NCBI GenBank assembly: GCA_036937835.1
Contig: CM072868.1
Coordinates: forward strand, 6,262,001-6,326,000
DNA: 64,000 nucleotides
Source: Pampus argenteus
Taxonomy: Eukaryota; Chordata; Actinopteri; Scombriformes; Stromateidae
Direction of reading: 5' to 3'
How positions within the stretch are numbered: position 1 is the first letter of the stretch; the number at the start of each line of letters is the position of its first letter. The position numbers were made by a program, and so were the translations under genes. This document shows, piece after piece, positions 47,650-61,016 of the stretch. A model generated the notes under the pieces. It was not told where the DNA came from and ran no database searches. It was given only the letters and a program-made list of their open reading frames with translations.

Positions 47650-47840
47650 TTAAAGGATAGTTTCACCATTTTTTCGGTCTTAAAACATTAGTCAGGTTCC
47701 CCCGATATTAACATTGAAACAGGTTTTTCTTGCTTGAAGAGGACAAATGATTACAGCAAGAAAAAACATGTGTCAATGTTCTTATGGGCACATGATTCTT
47801 GTTTTAGGACAGACTTGAAAAATTGTCTTGTTCCATGCAT
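47650..47840. mobile_element. short MITE-like element with terminal inverted repeats
   Basis: The left end at about 47655-47686 reads GATAGTTTCACCATTTTTTC and GGTCTTAAAAC. The right end at 47801-47830 reads GTTTTAGGACAGACTTGAAA and AATTGTC. These are imperfect inverted complements: the CA/ATTTTT and GTC(T/C)TAAAAC blocks match. Between them lies about 115 bases with no ORF, including GAAACAGGTTTTTCTTGCTT. I recall this end sequence as a common fish repeat. It sits less than 100 bases from the preceding interspersed repeat. Confidence 0.6.
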
Positions 47841-48377
47841 TTGAGTAGAATTTTAATCACAGTCGCTTTGGAGGAAGGCAGATGGAGCATAAATTAGCCA
47901 TCAGGATTCTGGTTCAACAGTGACATTGTGTGATGACGGATTTTTTTTATTTTTTTTTCAACCTGCATACCAAAGTTCCAAGACATCCATATTTCATTAC
48001 TATCTCAACCTCAAGAATGCACATAGAAATCATGATCCATCCACATTCATAGAGATGAGGTGTCAACCCGATCTAAGAATTACTACGCGACACACAGCAC
48101 AGCGACATCTAATCTACAGGTTGTAAATACAGTTCAGCACTGGATCTGCACTGGTATGCCAGTACGTGCACGGCCACTGGGGGGGATGCAATAACTCGGT
48201 ACTTGAAACACATATTAGTGCATCTGTTGCTTGAATGAGTTATGTTCAGCACGTATGTAGGATGATAAACAGGACCACGCCCCACATTCCATTCCCTGCA
48301 TGGTCAGGTTAAGATGACCCACTCAATCAACACCACAGTCCCACCCACACGTCCACCCTCTATCTGTCTTGTCTGAT

Positions 48378-48379
48378 AC

Positions 48380-48420
<41 letters not shown>
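48378..48420. repeat. (CA)n microsatellite
   Basis: About 21 CA units with one G interruption near the start. Confidence 0.95.
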
Positions 48421-48423
<3 letters not shown>

Positions 48424-49149
48424 CCTCCCCCTACAATGTCACAATTTTGCATAAATGCATATCCCTCGGTTCTCCCACATCCATCTCAAAACTCACTTTT
48501 TGTTTCTCACATGTTACATCATGTTCTTCATCTCGAAAGCCTCATGCACACTTTATCTAAACGTGACTGGATTTAGATGCACGATAAATTATAGATTTTG
48601 ATTGTTAATGATTACTTTTGTAAATAATTTAGTTTGAATGAGGAAAAAAAAAAGACGTGAGATTAAGCAGCGGTTTGTTTTCATGAAATGTGGCAGAGAA
48701 GAAAACCTCTTGGGACCAAACGCATTATAAATTTCATTCTGCTTATGTTTTTTCACATTCCTCTGTATTGTAACTACTGTATGCCACAATTATGAAAGTA
48801 ATCTGAATTGATTACTGATTTTGCACAACACCTAAAACAGTACAATCTCTCTGTTTCTCTTTGTCTCTCACATGTAAACGTACTGACGTTGCACCCTCCG
48901 TTAAACTGCTTAAACTTACAGCAGGGGTACATTTTCTTTTCTTTTCCTAAACATGTTCTTTCCATTACACAAACAGATCTGCCAGTGGCACTTAAGTTGG
49001 AAACTGAATTCGATATGTGTCTGAAAATGTCCACAATCTTTTCAGTGCCACGGCCCAAAGTGCGAGATGGCACTAAAGACACCTGCTTCCTTCCAACGGT
49101 GCTCTCTGCCGAGTTCACACAAAATCCAAAAGGAACACACCATGTTACC

Positions 49150-49151
<2 letters not shown>

Positions 49152-49180
<29 letters not shown>
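49152..49180. repeat. (CA)n microsatellite
   Basis: About 14 perfect CA units. Confidence 0.95.
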
Positions 49181-52100
49181 CGGCTCTGGCTTTTCCCCAA
49201 GTACATGGGTAATAATCACATAACCCTTCCGTGTAAATGTGCCTCATTCGTGATAATGGGGGTGTCATAACTATGGTTCTGCATCTTTTAATGCCTTGTG
49301 CCTCTGATTCAATGTGTCTCTAAAGAGCCTTGTGGTGCAGTTTGCGTTCACTCGGGTGTGTGATGAGAACCAGGTGGAACATCTGGTGTCATATAAAAAG
49401 GTGTTAGAGCATTAAGAGGAGAGCCGAACAAGCTTCAAAAGAGCTGCTAGATATACAGCAGATGTAAAGAGGGTGCTGTCGAGGTCAACCGCTGTAAAAA
49501 TGATTATCATCCAGCAGAGGGCAGTGTTGGAAGACAATATTAAAGTTAGACAACTCAACCACTGACTCCGCCCCAGAGAGGACCCTGATCAAAGTCTCTG
49601 ACGACTTTAATCAGGGTTTAGATGTTGAAGTGACACCTGGCAGCTGGTTCCTGATCCTTTAAGGTTTGATCTGTAAATCTGACGCTCCATCTACGAGATC
49701 ACTTACACCACAGATTGATTGGAATGAATTACTTACAAATCATATACAGTTATACAATCCTATATCCCCAAAAGCTTCAAGGACGAGCACCATTGAGTCC
49801 ATCAGGTAGAGCAGCATGAATAGTGGTGTCAATAACAAGGAACAATGCCCTGGTTTGCTGTTGTTACTACAAGGACAGTCTCGTTCAGCATCTGCTGTAA
49901 TACAGAACATAAAAAGTATTCAAGAGGAAACTGTGAATTGCTTCATTTCACGTGTGAATTAGTGAAAGTAGAAAAAAAAATGAAGTGATAGCACAGAAAA
50001 CATAGGAAAAGTGAATTTATTAAATAAGGTTTGCATTATTCTGTGGATATAAAGGCAGAGAGGAAACTAGAAGAGATGCTTTCACTTTTATGATTACTTT
50101 GATTTCTTTCTGTCCCTAAATTTATTTCTCAGCTTTGAAAACCTCGGCAGTGGTGTCGTAATGTGTGTGTCTGTGTGTACACACACACAGACACATATAT
50201 ACGCCATCTCATGAGTGACTATGTGTGAGTCTTTCCCATTAAATTTTGTACTGCACAGTGGGACACTTGCAATGAAAGTGCGTCTCACCATCTTTTGTGC
50301 TGCAACTATGCGGGAAGTAAAAATCTCTACAGGGCTGCAAAAGTTGTCAGCGTAAAATATTTATACCGTAAAATCATATGGGTATTGTCTTGCACATAAA
50401 ATGAAAACAATGAAGCTATAGTTGTTGTAAATCAAACTACTGCTGGTGTGTCGAGAATATAATTGAAGGAATACATGTAATACACCATGTGGCCAGGAGG
50501 TGGCACTCTACACCAACCTAAACCTTAAAACAAGCTCTGAAACACAGACAGGATGTATTTCATCTTGTAGATGTCTCTCTACAGTTTCTGCTGTAGATAT
50601 CAATTTGAATTGAAAATGATATTTTTTTTTATTTTTTTTTTTAGTTTATTGCAGAGTGCAAGAAGCAGGTGGTTCTCTGCTTTTTAAATAGAAAGTTCCA
50701 GTTAAATTCATACCTCATTAAAAACTAGATCACTCATGTCACTGCCTCAATACTGGCTGCAGGCTGCAGGCTACATTTGGGTTTTTGTGTACTTTACTTT
50801 GTGTACTTATGCTGTATTTTCTTAGCAAAAATCTACAGTGCTTCGGTTCCAGTTTAAACTGTCAGAAGAGGCATACTTCACATTGCCAAAAGAGGGCAGT
50901 GGTGTCTCATATTGTGCCAGCTTTAGAGCGACAGCATCATCACAGCTCCGACTGCTCAGGCTGTACTTTCCATGAGCACAACGCTGTTTCATTGGGACTA
51001 ATTACAGAATCCTTCATCAAAAGCAAAACGTTAATGATTGATATGGTTTGTTCCCAAATTGATACCAAAATGGCTGCGTTGGGTAAGTGCTCACTAATTG
51101 GTCAAAGCAAACACACACCCATAGCTGAAGTAGACGCTGAGATATTGCTCACATTAAATACTCAAGTCTCTCTCTCTCCTCCTCTGTCTTCAGAGTCTCT
51201 TTATTTTTCTTACACCGTTTCCTCTTTCTCTCCCTCTGAATTGACAGACCAATAAGCCTTTAATCCCTTTAATACAAACTTCCAACAGAATCACTTTTTA
51301 ATTGCATAAAATAAACAGCCAACGCGTAACCAGATCTCCTCTCAGGATAGATTTAGTTTGGCTACAGACGGGTGGATTAAGTTCAAAAAAGTAAGCCTGC
51401 GAGATATTTTGAGGAAAAAGGGATAAAAGAGCAGAGAATAGCGCAGGATGTCACAATAATTCCTGTGCAGCAAGGAGTTACCCAAAAACATGAGGAGAAT
51501 AATCATATGGAGATGATGATAGTGGCTCTGTGATTAATGGGCCCATTTTCTTTGCACAGCTTGGATAGTGGGCCTACTTGGCCCCATTAGGAAAAAGCCT
51601 AAAGCCACCCGGTTCCTCTATATACCATTCATCAGCCAGATATGAGCAACAGAAATGGTTTACTCTCAACATCTATGAAATATGCACTATGAAATACACA
51701 TCCCTGTATGCCTTTTATGCCTCTTTTTGATATAATCTATGCATCACCTTCTGTATCAGAGGGTATTGTGTCTCTACTATTCAGAGTGAGATGAGGCGAC
51801 ATAGCTCTCTCATAATTGGGTCTACCTGCTGTGCAGAATTGGAGGCAGGGGCATGCTTGTGTATTTCCTTCCTTATTTGATGGACTAAAGGGAGGGAGAG
51901 CAGCAAACACTGGCCAGACAGCAGCCACAGAGACATGCCAGTCCCCTTTTAGAGCAGTATGCAAATCCACTGTTAAATTTCATTTTTCTAATCCCTTTAA
52001 TCAGAAACAGGGGAATAAAGCCAGCTGGTATGAACCCATGTTAAGATGTAATTAAGCATCTGATTGAATTTCAGCGCATACCAAAGTGTGTGTGTGTGCC

Positions 52101-52644
52101 ATGGAGAGAGTAGGAGAAGGAGGAGGGGGGGTAGAAGATAAAAGGGGGGAGGGACAGATACTTGTACACCAGCTTGAGCGTTGGGGTTGGTGGGGGGGGC
52201 ACATTGCCCAGCGACGGGGGACCTGGAGCTCGCGGCGGGCTTGGTATTTTCCAGCATGCTCCACTGCATGAGGTGAACAGCGATCAGAGGCACATTTTTA
52301 TACATTACTAGGAAAGCTCCCATGTCAATCATCTCCCTGCTGGCATTGGAATGGTTTTTCTCCTGTTTGAATATCAACATAAGGCCCAACATAAGGTAAA
52401 CACAAAACACCATCACTACAGGTTGCTTCTATCAGCAAATATGTGAAACGAGCAATGCAGAGGTTGTTATGGTCTTTTTTCTCTCCTCCAGATCATTCTA
52501 CATACGTTTGCCATCATCATCACACACTAGTTTCAGGCTGACAGGTATACTGCATTTACACCATTCTGCAGCCCACCTGAGAACTGGTCAAACATGTAAC
52601 CTAATCCATGTCTCGTTGACAAAGGCGCATGTGGGAAAACACAT

Positions 52645-52700
52645 GCGCACACGCACACACACACACACACAAGCACACACGCACATGCACTCGCACACAC
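52645..52700. repeat. imperfect (CA)n microsatellite
   Basis: CA units interrupted by GCA, AGCA and TGCA variants, suggesting an older, decaying repeat. Confidence 0.9.
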
Positions 52701-54521
52701 AGATTGGTAATGAAATTCATTCACTCAAAATGTATTCACTCCCAGACAGAGACAATATAAAGCCTGGTCTGGGGAGAGGGAAGAGCTGTCACACCAGTTT
52801 AGTTGAGCTTGGATATAGAAAAGATCCATTACTGAGGCCTTTCATCACCAACATTGCTACCTGTGGGGCTCTGGAGCAGAGCAGGAGACAGGGAGGGGGG
52901 GTTGGGTCAGGGAAGAAAGACAGACAGACAAAGACAGGTGACAGAAATCCACAGGTCATCGTGTGTGTGTGCCCTTCCACCTAAGGCGGACAGCACTCGA
53001 GGCCCATCTGCTGAACGAGCTGCCTGGTGACAAAAAAGGGGTTAAAGGAGACCCACACTATGCCACCACGACTGCCACAAATACAGTTACGCAGCTGGTC
53101 AAGAATATGATGAAATTTGTTGCACCATTTTTGTGCAGCCGATTGCATTTACTGCTGCCATCCATGACAACATTACTCTAAGCATCTTAGCTTTGCTGTG
53201 GAAATAATGTAAGCTCATCTGAAGCAGACCAAAAAAAAAAAACTCTTTTCTCCACATTTTTCAAAACCATTTACTGTATGTGTAAGCAGATACAGATATT
53301 TGTTTGTCCACAAAAAATAAAGAGACGTGGAACTGCTGTGTACTTGTTTACAATTCATTTGTTGGAGAAATACAGCCTCTTTGAGGTAGACAAAGGGACA
53401 GGGGTAAGCAGTAGTTCAGAGAAAAGGTGATGTATGATCAAACCTGAAAGCAGTATTGATTTTCTTCAATTGTGTTTGCTCCGTTTGCCACTATTAAATA
53501 TGGATTCGGTGCAACTGCCATCTTGACTTTGTCTAGAAATTGACACTCTCTCTATAAAGGGCTATAGCTTTTTCAATAATGCCCCGTGTCAAGAGAGAGA
53601 TCGGCTTGAAACAGCCAAAGACTCGGCGTTTGATTTGGTTCAGAGGCAGCACATCAATGCCACAGCTGCAGTCAGGTTAAACCACGTCAACACTACTGGC
53701 AGGAAAGAGACCAGGAATGACAGGAGACTTTAAAGCAGGAGTTTTTCCGTGAGCGCAGAACAACAGAAGTCTGCAGCATCCATAATGGACAAACATCCAG
53801 TTCACTGCTATCCCTACCTTTGTCTGGAGACGAATAAATCCAAGCTGATGTCCAACTAATGTACTATTGAAAGGCATCGTCTGTGACAAATTGCACATTA
53901 CCTTGGGTGCTACTTGTCCTTGTGTTATTCCTGCATTGTGGCATCTATTAAACATCTGCTTTGATTCATTCTGACCATTATACCGTATTTTCCAAAAGGG
54001 ATGTGAATGAGGAAATGAGGACTGTTAAACACGAGAGGTAAATATTTGATATGATAACTGATATATACACTCATCAACTCGGGTTTGAGTGACAAGCTGA
54101 TAAACCTGAGAATAGCTGCAATCATATCAAGGACTCAAACCTAATACACAAGAAACAGTGATACAATTAATTAAACAGATACAATGAAATAAAATAATAG
54201 ATAATAATAAATAATACAATATAGTCCGGGAAATATAAAAGTGTTTATAAATGTATCAATATAACACTTTTTAATGGAACTTTTGATACAGTAAATAAAA
54301 CACTTATATCCACCTATAAGAAAAATCATACGTATGTATGTATGTGTGTACCATCATATGTGATTTGTGAATATAAATATAATCTACATGGTCAAAAATA
54401 GCTGATTTAGCCCTTCATGGGTTGTAATCTCAATGTAAAACTAGTAAGCACATTAAAAAGACAGCACGTTTTGACCTTCTGATTAATACACAGAGACTCG
54501 CATATGTATCCATACTGAAAT

Positions 54522-54556
54522 ACACACACACACACACAGACACACACACACACACA
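54522..54556. repeat. (CA)n microsatellite
   Basis: About 17 CA units with one GA interruption. Confidence 0.95.
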
Positions 54557-55161
54557 GGTATATGCCCATACAGGTATGTTATCCCTACAAAGTCGCTCTC
54601 ATTATTCCGTGTCCCTTGACATTTCAGCACTGCAGAGAGCTCCCATATTAATCTTGAACGGTGCGTCTCCTGTTTCCCCGCACATTCCTGCCCCTAGTGA
54701 CAGTTTTATCATAACTTATTATTGCTGCCCCAACTCTGAGCTGAAATTATGTAAATGTTACATGTTTGGTGCAGAAAACATCTTTATGTTTTGCTCAACG
54801 GTCGCTCAAGCGGGAATCTAATTCTGCCCGCCGACAGCCTAAATGAATCGGCTTGTTAGGATTTGAATAAAGGGTCTAAGCAGCTGGAGACGGGGTCGGC
54901 TTGGCTGAAGGTTGAGAAAGAGAGACCCACTTAGTTAGGTGCCGCCTTATCGGATTGTACCCACGCCTCATTCATTACCTTCCATCACTTCCCTCATTTG
55001 CAATAAGCAATATCATTACGGGATGATTTGCCTCAAACGTGGGGTTGAAGCTATATGCAGGAATAACTGCGCCAAAATTTGTAATTTGGGGAGCAATATA
55101 GACCGGTAATAAAGCTCCAAATTCACTCTCAACCACAAACCTGACCTGCCCCCTTTGTTTT

Positions 55162-55210
55162 GTCTCTCTCTCTCTCTCTCTCTCTCTCACAAACACACAC
55201 ACACACACAT
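55162..55210. repeat. (TC)n(AC)n compound microsatellite
   Basis: About 14 TC units at 55162-55189, a short AA interruption, then about nine AC units. Confidence 0.95.
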
Positions 55211-56395
55211 ACACATCACAACAGGCAATAATGTAGATAATAACACAATACCTTTCCTTTAATAGGATTTTCTTGAGTGCACTACATCTTAATTGCCATA
55301 AAAGAGTGTCTGACTCTGTCTTTGAGTGCATGTCTTCATGTCCCCCTTTCTCTCTCTCTCTCTCTTTCTGTCTCTGTGTTTCTCTCTTGCCTCCTAACAG
55401 GCCTATTTGTAGTCAGTGACACCAGACTCTGGCCACCCTATTTATTTAAGGAGTTAGCTGAGCAGCCTCACATGCAGCAGGCCTGATTTCCAATTATGCC
55501 GTATTTTTCTGCCACTGAGAATGTGCCTGGCCTTAAGGAGCCTCTACAACCTGTGTGAGCGCCTACGACCTTCGAAGGCTGCACCGAGATTACATTTTTA
55601 AGTGATCTCCATGAAGAGTTTTTTTTTTAAATATTTATATATAAACGCTTTATATATTAAAATATTGCTGACAATCTAGAAAGACTCAAAGTAGAGTTAT
55701 ACAGTTAATTCAGCTATCATTTTGACACCTTGGGCTGTCTTAAAAAAGAGCACATGAACGCCTCAAACTCTCCTGCCACCGTGTGGTAAACCACCGATGG
55801 GCACGTCCAACATCTTAATGGTATCCCATGTGAAGGAATTCCATACTCTGTAATTAGATAAATGTCCTCAAACCACCGTTTTAGCTCAAGCTAGCGCAGC
55901 TAAGTGCGTGAGTCCCAATAAATTAACAGCTTATGATGAAATTAAAAAGGATCTCAGACCTAAGCCTCCCCTTCCCTTACCATCCATCACTCACACAGCG
56001 TGAATTAAGTTTCGCCCATAGAGCAAAATAAATTGAGACAAGAATGCAAAGTATAATTCTGATACGCTCTTGCGGTTGACATTTAGCACCTCACATTTCA
56101 TTCTCTGTCTGAAAATGTCAGTGGAGGAAATTAAACCCCTCTAAGTCCTTGCCCTTTTGCTGTAAAGTTGATGCTAAAAGGTGTTTTGGGGATAAAGGCT
56201 TTCGGCTGAAACCGGGAAGAAAACAACAGGATCCTAATCAGTGGTTAACAATCACTCAGAGGTATCAGTAAATAGAATATAAAGCTGGAGAAGGAAGATG
56301 TTTGTATCAGGAGCAAAGTGTGACGCTGGCAATGTTTCTTGTCACAATGGAAAACATAAAACAGGTAGGTCTCATTTCACTCTTGTTTACTACAA

Positions 56396-56398
<3 letters not shown>

Positions 56399-56426
<28 letters not shown>

Positions 56427-56427
56427 T
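56399..56427. repeat. (GT)n microsatellite
   Basis: About 14 perfect GT units, following ACAAAGC. Confidence 0.95.
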
Positions 56428-56520
56428 AGGTGGTGAGGGGTTTGGTCCGTTGGGACAACAGAGAACAGACAGACGGATATAAAGAGAAAGACAGCCTGCC
56501 TACACAGAGGTGCCCCACAC

Positions 56521-56599
56521 CTGCAGACATGTTATAGTTGAAGGTGGATAGAAGAGCGTGGTCATTGATTGTGAGACGGCCGAGGATCGACACATCAGC
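56521..56599 (-). other. weak candidate exon, 79 nt
   Basis: On the minus strand a pyrimidine-rich acceptor, GTCCCTGCCTGCAG, precedes 79 bases ending in a donor CTGCAG|GTGTGG. One frame is open (ADVSILGRLTINDHALL, then STFNYNMSAG), entering in phase 0 and leaving in phase 1. It lies upstream of the signal-peptide exon on the same strand, so it cannot be coding in the same transcript unless the start differs. No family is recognised. Splice-like sites of this quality occur often by chance. Confidence 0.15.
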
Positions 56600-59500
56600 C
56601 TGCAGGCAGGGACAGATGGGCTGGTTGCTTCTGGAGCAAACAGGCAGTGCCGACTCTGTCACTGCTGTCGGGGGCCAGATGATCCCAGATGGGTGGGAGG
56701 ATAGGGGACATTGAATTATGAGCGATACAAAAATCCACTGGGTAAGCATGCCGAAGCATTTGTCATGATTTGGTTAGGTATACGGCTAAGGGAATGGATT
56801 TTCAGCGTAGGGCAGCACACTGACAAAATGATAGAAAAATAAACTATATATATATATATCCAAGGTTGATTTCCCTGCATGCTCAGGCGGATGCTCACAT
56901 CAGGAGTGAAGGGTAAAACAAGCAGGTCTAGTGAGTGTGCATTTCAAGTTGTGTTTAAGCTCGTTCAAATTTCCTTGTTTTCTAGTACTCAAAATAAATT
57001 TAAAGAAAAAAACCTCTCTTGGCACACACCCAGACATACAAGCATACACATATACGGTCTACTGTATCTCTCCTGAACAGGAGGCAACTCCTTAGTCTGT
57101 AGTCACGTGTGTATATTTAGGTGAGCGGGGCTGCACTGCTTCTCCTTGGCTCCAGGTCAGGGGTTTTGTCCGCTAGGAACGCAGACTTCTACAGGCTTCT
57201 CAGTGCTCTAATGGGGCACCGAGGGAGAAGAGGTTTCAGGCAGGACTATCTACCTCCTGTGGCAAGCTTAATTGGGTATAAGGAGATGTAGCCTTCCCTG
57301 AGCCCTCCACCTTATGGTAGCTACATGATATGTTTAAGTAAAGACTATGTAAAGGATATGGTGTGCAGGTTAAAAGGGAAAGACAGCGCCCAAACCTTTT
57401 ATATTCTTGAAACGTCTGGGACATTACTCTCCGATGAGCACTTTTTCAGTTTTTCCTGATGACCACAGTGGTGCACTTAGGGCTCTGTTGAAATTACCAC
57501 TGTTTCAAGGGGAAACGGGCCTTTACATTGATAAATGGACTTGAATGTCACTGCTCTCCTGCTTTCCTCAATTTCTTCTTTAAACAGATAAATCAAGTCA
57601 GAAGCCATCGGATGTGTAGCAGCACCGGGGCATTACCACTGCTACTACTGAACATAAAACCTCTACACCCACCCAGGAAAAAAAACAATCCTAATAAAAA
57701 GGTGGATAAATCACTCTGAATCTGCAGGTCAATAGTATTGAACAATAAATGTCTTTTTCACCGTTGCTTCATCAGTGTTTCGGAGAAGGGCTGGTAGGAA
57801 GGATGCAGTGGGGGTTGGCTCAGCATGAAGGGAAGTGTTAATGTGTGTTAATACACTAAAAGCCATGGGGCCTTTTCTAGGTGATGGATTGTCACCACTA
57901 AATTAGTGTGTGTGACAGGTCTAGTGCTGCACTATAGGTCAGAGGAGAGCTGCCAGTCGTGCTATAGCAGGTAAAGACAATATAAGTTGGGTTTAGGTAT
58001 AAGTGAAAAACCAGCGACATACTGCAGGGACACAGTAGGCGGTTAGATGTAGCAGAATGACAGTATACCAAAAACAGTGAAGCATTAGTAAAGGATCATC
58101 ATGAATGAATGTCTGCATGCTATGAGTATCCCGGTTAAATATTTGCCCTTGTCTTTGTTTTTAAGAGAACCGGATAAAAAGGGATAGATTTCATTGTTGC
58201 TCCCGTCTTCCATTACTGCTGATCAGATGAAGAAGGCACATCCAGCGGAGCAGTAAATACCCTGGCAAATGCACTAAATCCAATTTATCCTCAACTGAAG
58301 AAAAACGAGAGAGGCTGAGCTGTTGAGAAAACAAAGACACTCCTGGATCTATAAGATGCATTGCAAAAACCTGGACAAGTCTACAGATTACAAGTTTCAT
58401 TTAACAATTGAGGCCACAAGTGACAAAAAAGCAGCAGAGGCATATATTCCCCCATTATCAGAAATATGGATAATGTTAGAATCATAAATGTGTCATATTT
58501 TATCCATCAATTCATCTTGCATTTTTTACAGACAACAACCGTCTATATTTTGAAGCTGCATTCTTCAGTATTTTCTAAAATATGTCTGCTTGCACTCTAT
58601 AGGTGTAACACCAGGTTTCTCAAACAAATATACACGTAAACATACAAAATCTGAGAAAAAAGCACAAAAGAGAGGAGAAGCACATTTTTAAATGCTATAT
58701 TGACACACATTAGATGTGACGGCATGTTCTATTTTACACATTTATCCACCCGTAGCTCTCCACTACTCTGTTTCCAGACATGGAGTGTATTCCTCAGTGC
58801 AGGACCCAGCATAACCACGTGACTGATGTTAAATCAATAGTAAGCGGCCCGGCTCTCATTGAACATACGGCAGGAGAGCAGAAACATCTGGAAATGTCAG
58901 GACATCTGAAGGCTATGGTAGTAGAAGACAACACGGCGCACAGCAAACAGACGTGGATATTATAGTAAAAAGATGGGCCTGGCCACCATTTTTAAAATTC
59001 ACTAAAAAAAATTTTTTTAAAAAGCACCGAGGTGGTGTTGCAGTGAGTTGGCAGCTGGGAGGGGCCGGTGTTTGACGGCACGTCAGATGTACTGAGGACA
59101 TGTCACGCAGGAGTGATGTGAGCCCTGTCAGCTCCTCACTCACGGCCGGTCCCACAGCGCTGCGTCAGCTACCTCACTATTGATTGTCAAGCTTCTTTGG
59201 GGAATTTGGCTTGATCCGTTGTTGCAGGAGCAGCAAAGCCAATTGAATAGAGAAATCAGATGTATAAATAAGCAATGTTCTGCATGAAGGAGCCCAGGAA
59301 CGACACAATGACATAGTCACCTTGACATAACCCTGCAGCTCCCTCCCAGAGCAATCAGCACTGGCCAGTGCTGTAAAGCCCCTTAAACACTGACACACTC
59401 ACATCCCTAATGACTATCTATGTGCTTTTAAATAGATAGAGTGCCAACGTCTTTTACTGGGATCAGTCGGAGGCCTTTTTTTTTTTTTTCTTTTCAAAAT

Positions 59501-60993
59501 GGCAGGGAAATTCCTCCATCGATTTATATGGCTACTATAAAATTATAAGACAAGTGTTAAATCTGTCGTTAAAGGGCTCATTTAAGTCTGTAATTACTAA
59601 GTTGGATACATTTGGTGCTGTTAAAAAGAGAGTGCTCTGACATCCGTTATTGTTATTGCCACTGACCATCTAAATGTAGTACTGAGTACTGCATGTATAG
59701 TATGGCCATAAGGCTTCTTGTCATTGAGTAGGAAAAAAATGGGGAAACCCATTTGATGGCTGAGAAGCCTTTACCGATGCTCTACCTGCAACTGTTCAAG
59801 TTTCTTCAGAAATGTAATTGAAGATGAAAAAAAAGAAGATGAGGTTAAAATATCTGATTCATTTATTTATTCCTCCCACAGATGGTGCAATGCACTATGA
59901 GAGGATTTAAACAGCCTGTGCATACAGTGCAAGAAAAAAATAAAAATAAAATAAAATCTCAGTTTTGTTATTCATTTCACTCCGCAGGTAAATCATACTT
60001 CATCACAGCTCATAAATAACTTTCTCTTTCAATTCTATAATTCATCTCTCTGGTATGATAAGCACAACGTACTTTCCTCTAAGCCAAGTTGAAAAGCACG
60101 TGAATGAAAGATTAAAGGGCGTTGTTTTACATGTGAATTTCTCCGGTTAGACTGACTTTAGTACCATTGAGTAAGAGTTAAGTGGTCCTATTCTCATCAC
60201 TATGCTTGCTGGGATTGCTGCTGCTTGCTGGGTCAGGATACATGAGCTCAGCACCTTGGCCTCTCCCTCAGACATGCACAGAATGGCCATGTCAGCAAAC
60301 TCTAAGGAAGTCCACTTGCATGCAGAAATGTTTACCATGCTTTACTGTGCCTGCGCCAAAAAAGGAAGTATCTGTAGAAATGATCAGTACAGCGTGCAGT
60401 TCGGTTCTCTCGTAGTTCTACTTCTGAGTATGTTCCAATCAGTCACAGTTAAAGATGAACCACCCGTGGGTCTCTCTGTTAGCAGGCCCACCTCCGCTCG
60501 GCACACTCATCATCAAACACAGCTCTGATCAAGTGATTAGATGAGTGGTGTATGGGTGGACGCCTGAGAAGGATGGGCCACCTTTTTTTCGTCTGTGCTC
60601 TCTTCCCTAGGTGGTCAGGACGGTGGCGAGAGGAGTGTGAGGACAAGGCAAAAGATACTTCAAATGACAGTTCGCTGACAGGAAGATTAATGACCCAACA
60701 CACAAAGGTCTGGAGCAGCACGGCCTTTTGATAAGACACTCTGTTCCCCCTCTGCCACCTGGCTGCAATCCATATAAATCGAAGTCTTGTAGATTCCAGA
60801 GGCCAATTAATGAAAGGCCCTGGCAAACAATGCTGTCCCTCAACACCCCCATCCCCGCCGGCAATTCATCTAGATAATCCGATACTGTAACACAGACAAA
60901 AAGAAGAAAAAAGACCTGTCAGAGATTGTGAGGGGCAGTTATCTGTGGCTTTAGTAGAGACAAGTGGAGAGAAATGTGTGAGTTACTCTGCAG

Positions 60994-61016
60994 GTGTGTG
61001 TGTGTGTGTGTGTGTA
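60994..61016. repeat. (TG)n microsatellite
   Basis: About ten TG units, ending in TATGTCGCC. Confidence 0.93.

Noticed and set aside
48774..49268. 164-residue minus-strand ORF
   Set aside because: Part of it is a valine/cysteine run translated from the (CA)n microsatellite at 49152-49180; no motif elsewhere.
50785..51255. 156-residue plus-strand ORF, among the longest outside the LINE
   Set aside because: It starts like a signal peptide (MCTLLCVLMLYFLSK) but has no cleavage-site logic, domain or conserved pattern, and its end is a CT-rich serine stretch.
51997..52416. 139-residue minus-strand ORF with a local CpG patch near 52205-52235
   Set aside because: The downstream half is low-complexity leucine/proline from G-rich plus-strand DNA; no acceptor and donor pair frames a convincing exon.
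60147..60420. Minus-strand frame with EFADMAILCMSEGEA, reminiscent of the FADD active site of a reverse transcriptase
   Set aside because: No other reverse transcriptase motif lies on either side, and the second Asp is missing; too little to call a LINE fragment.
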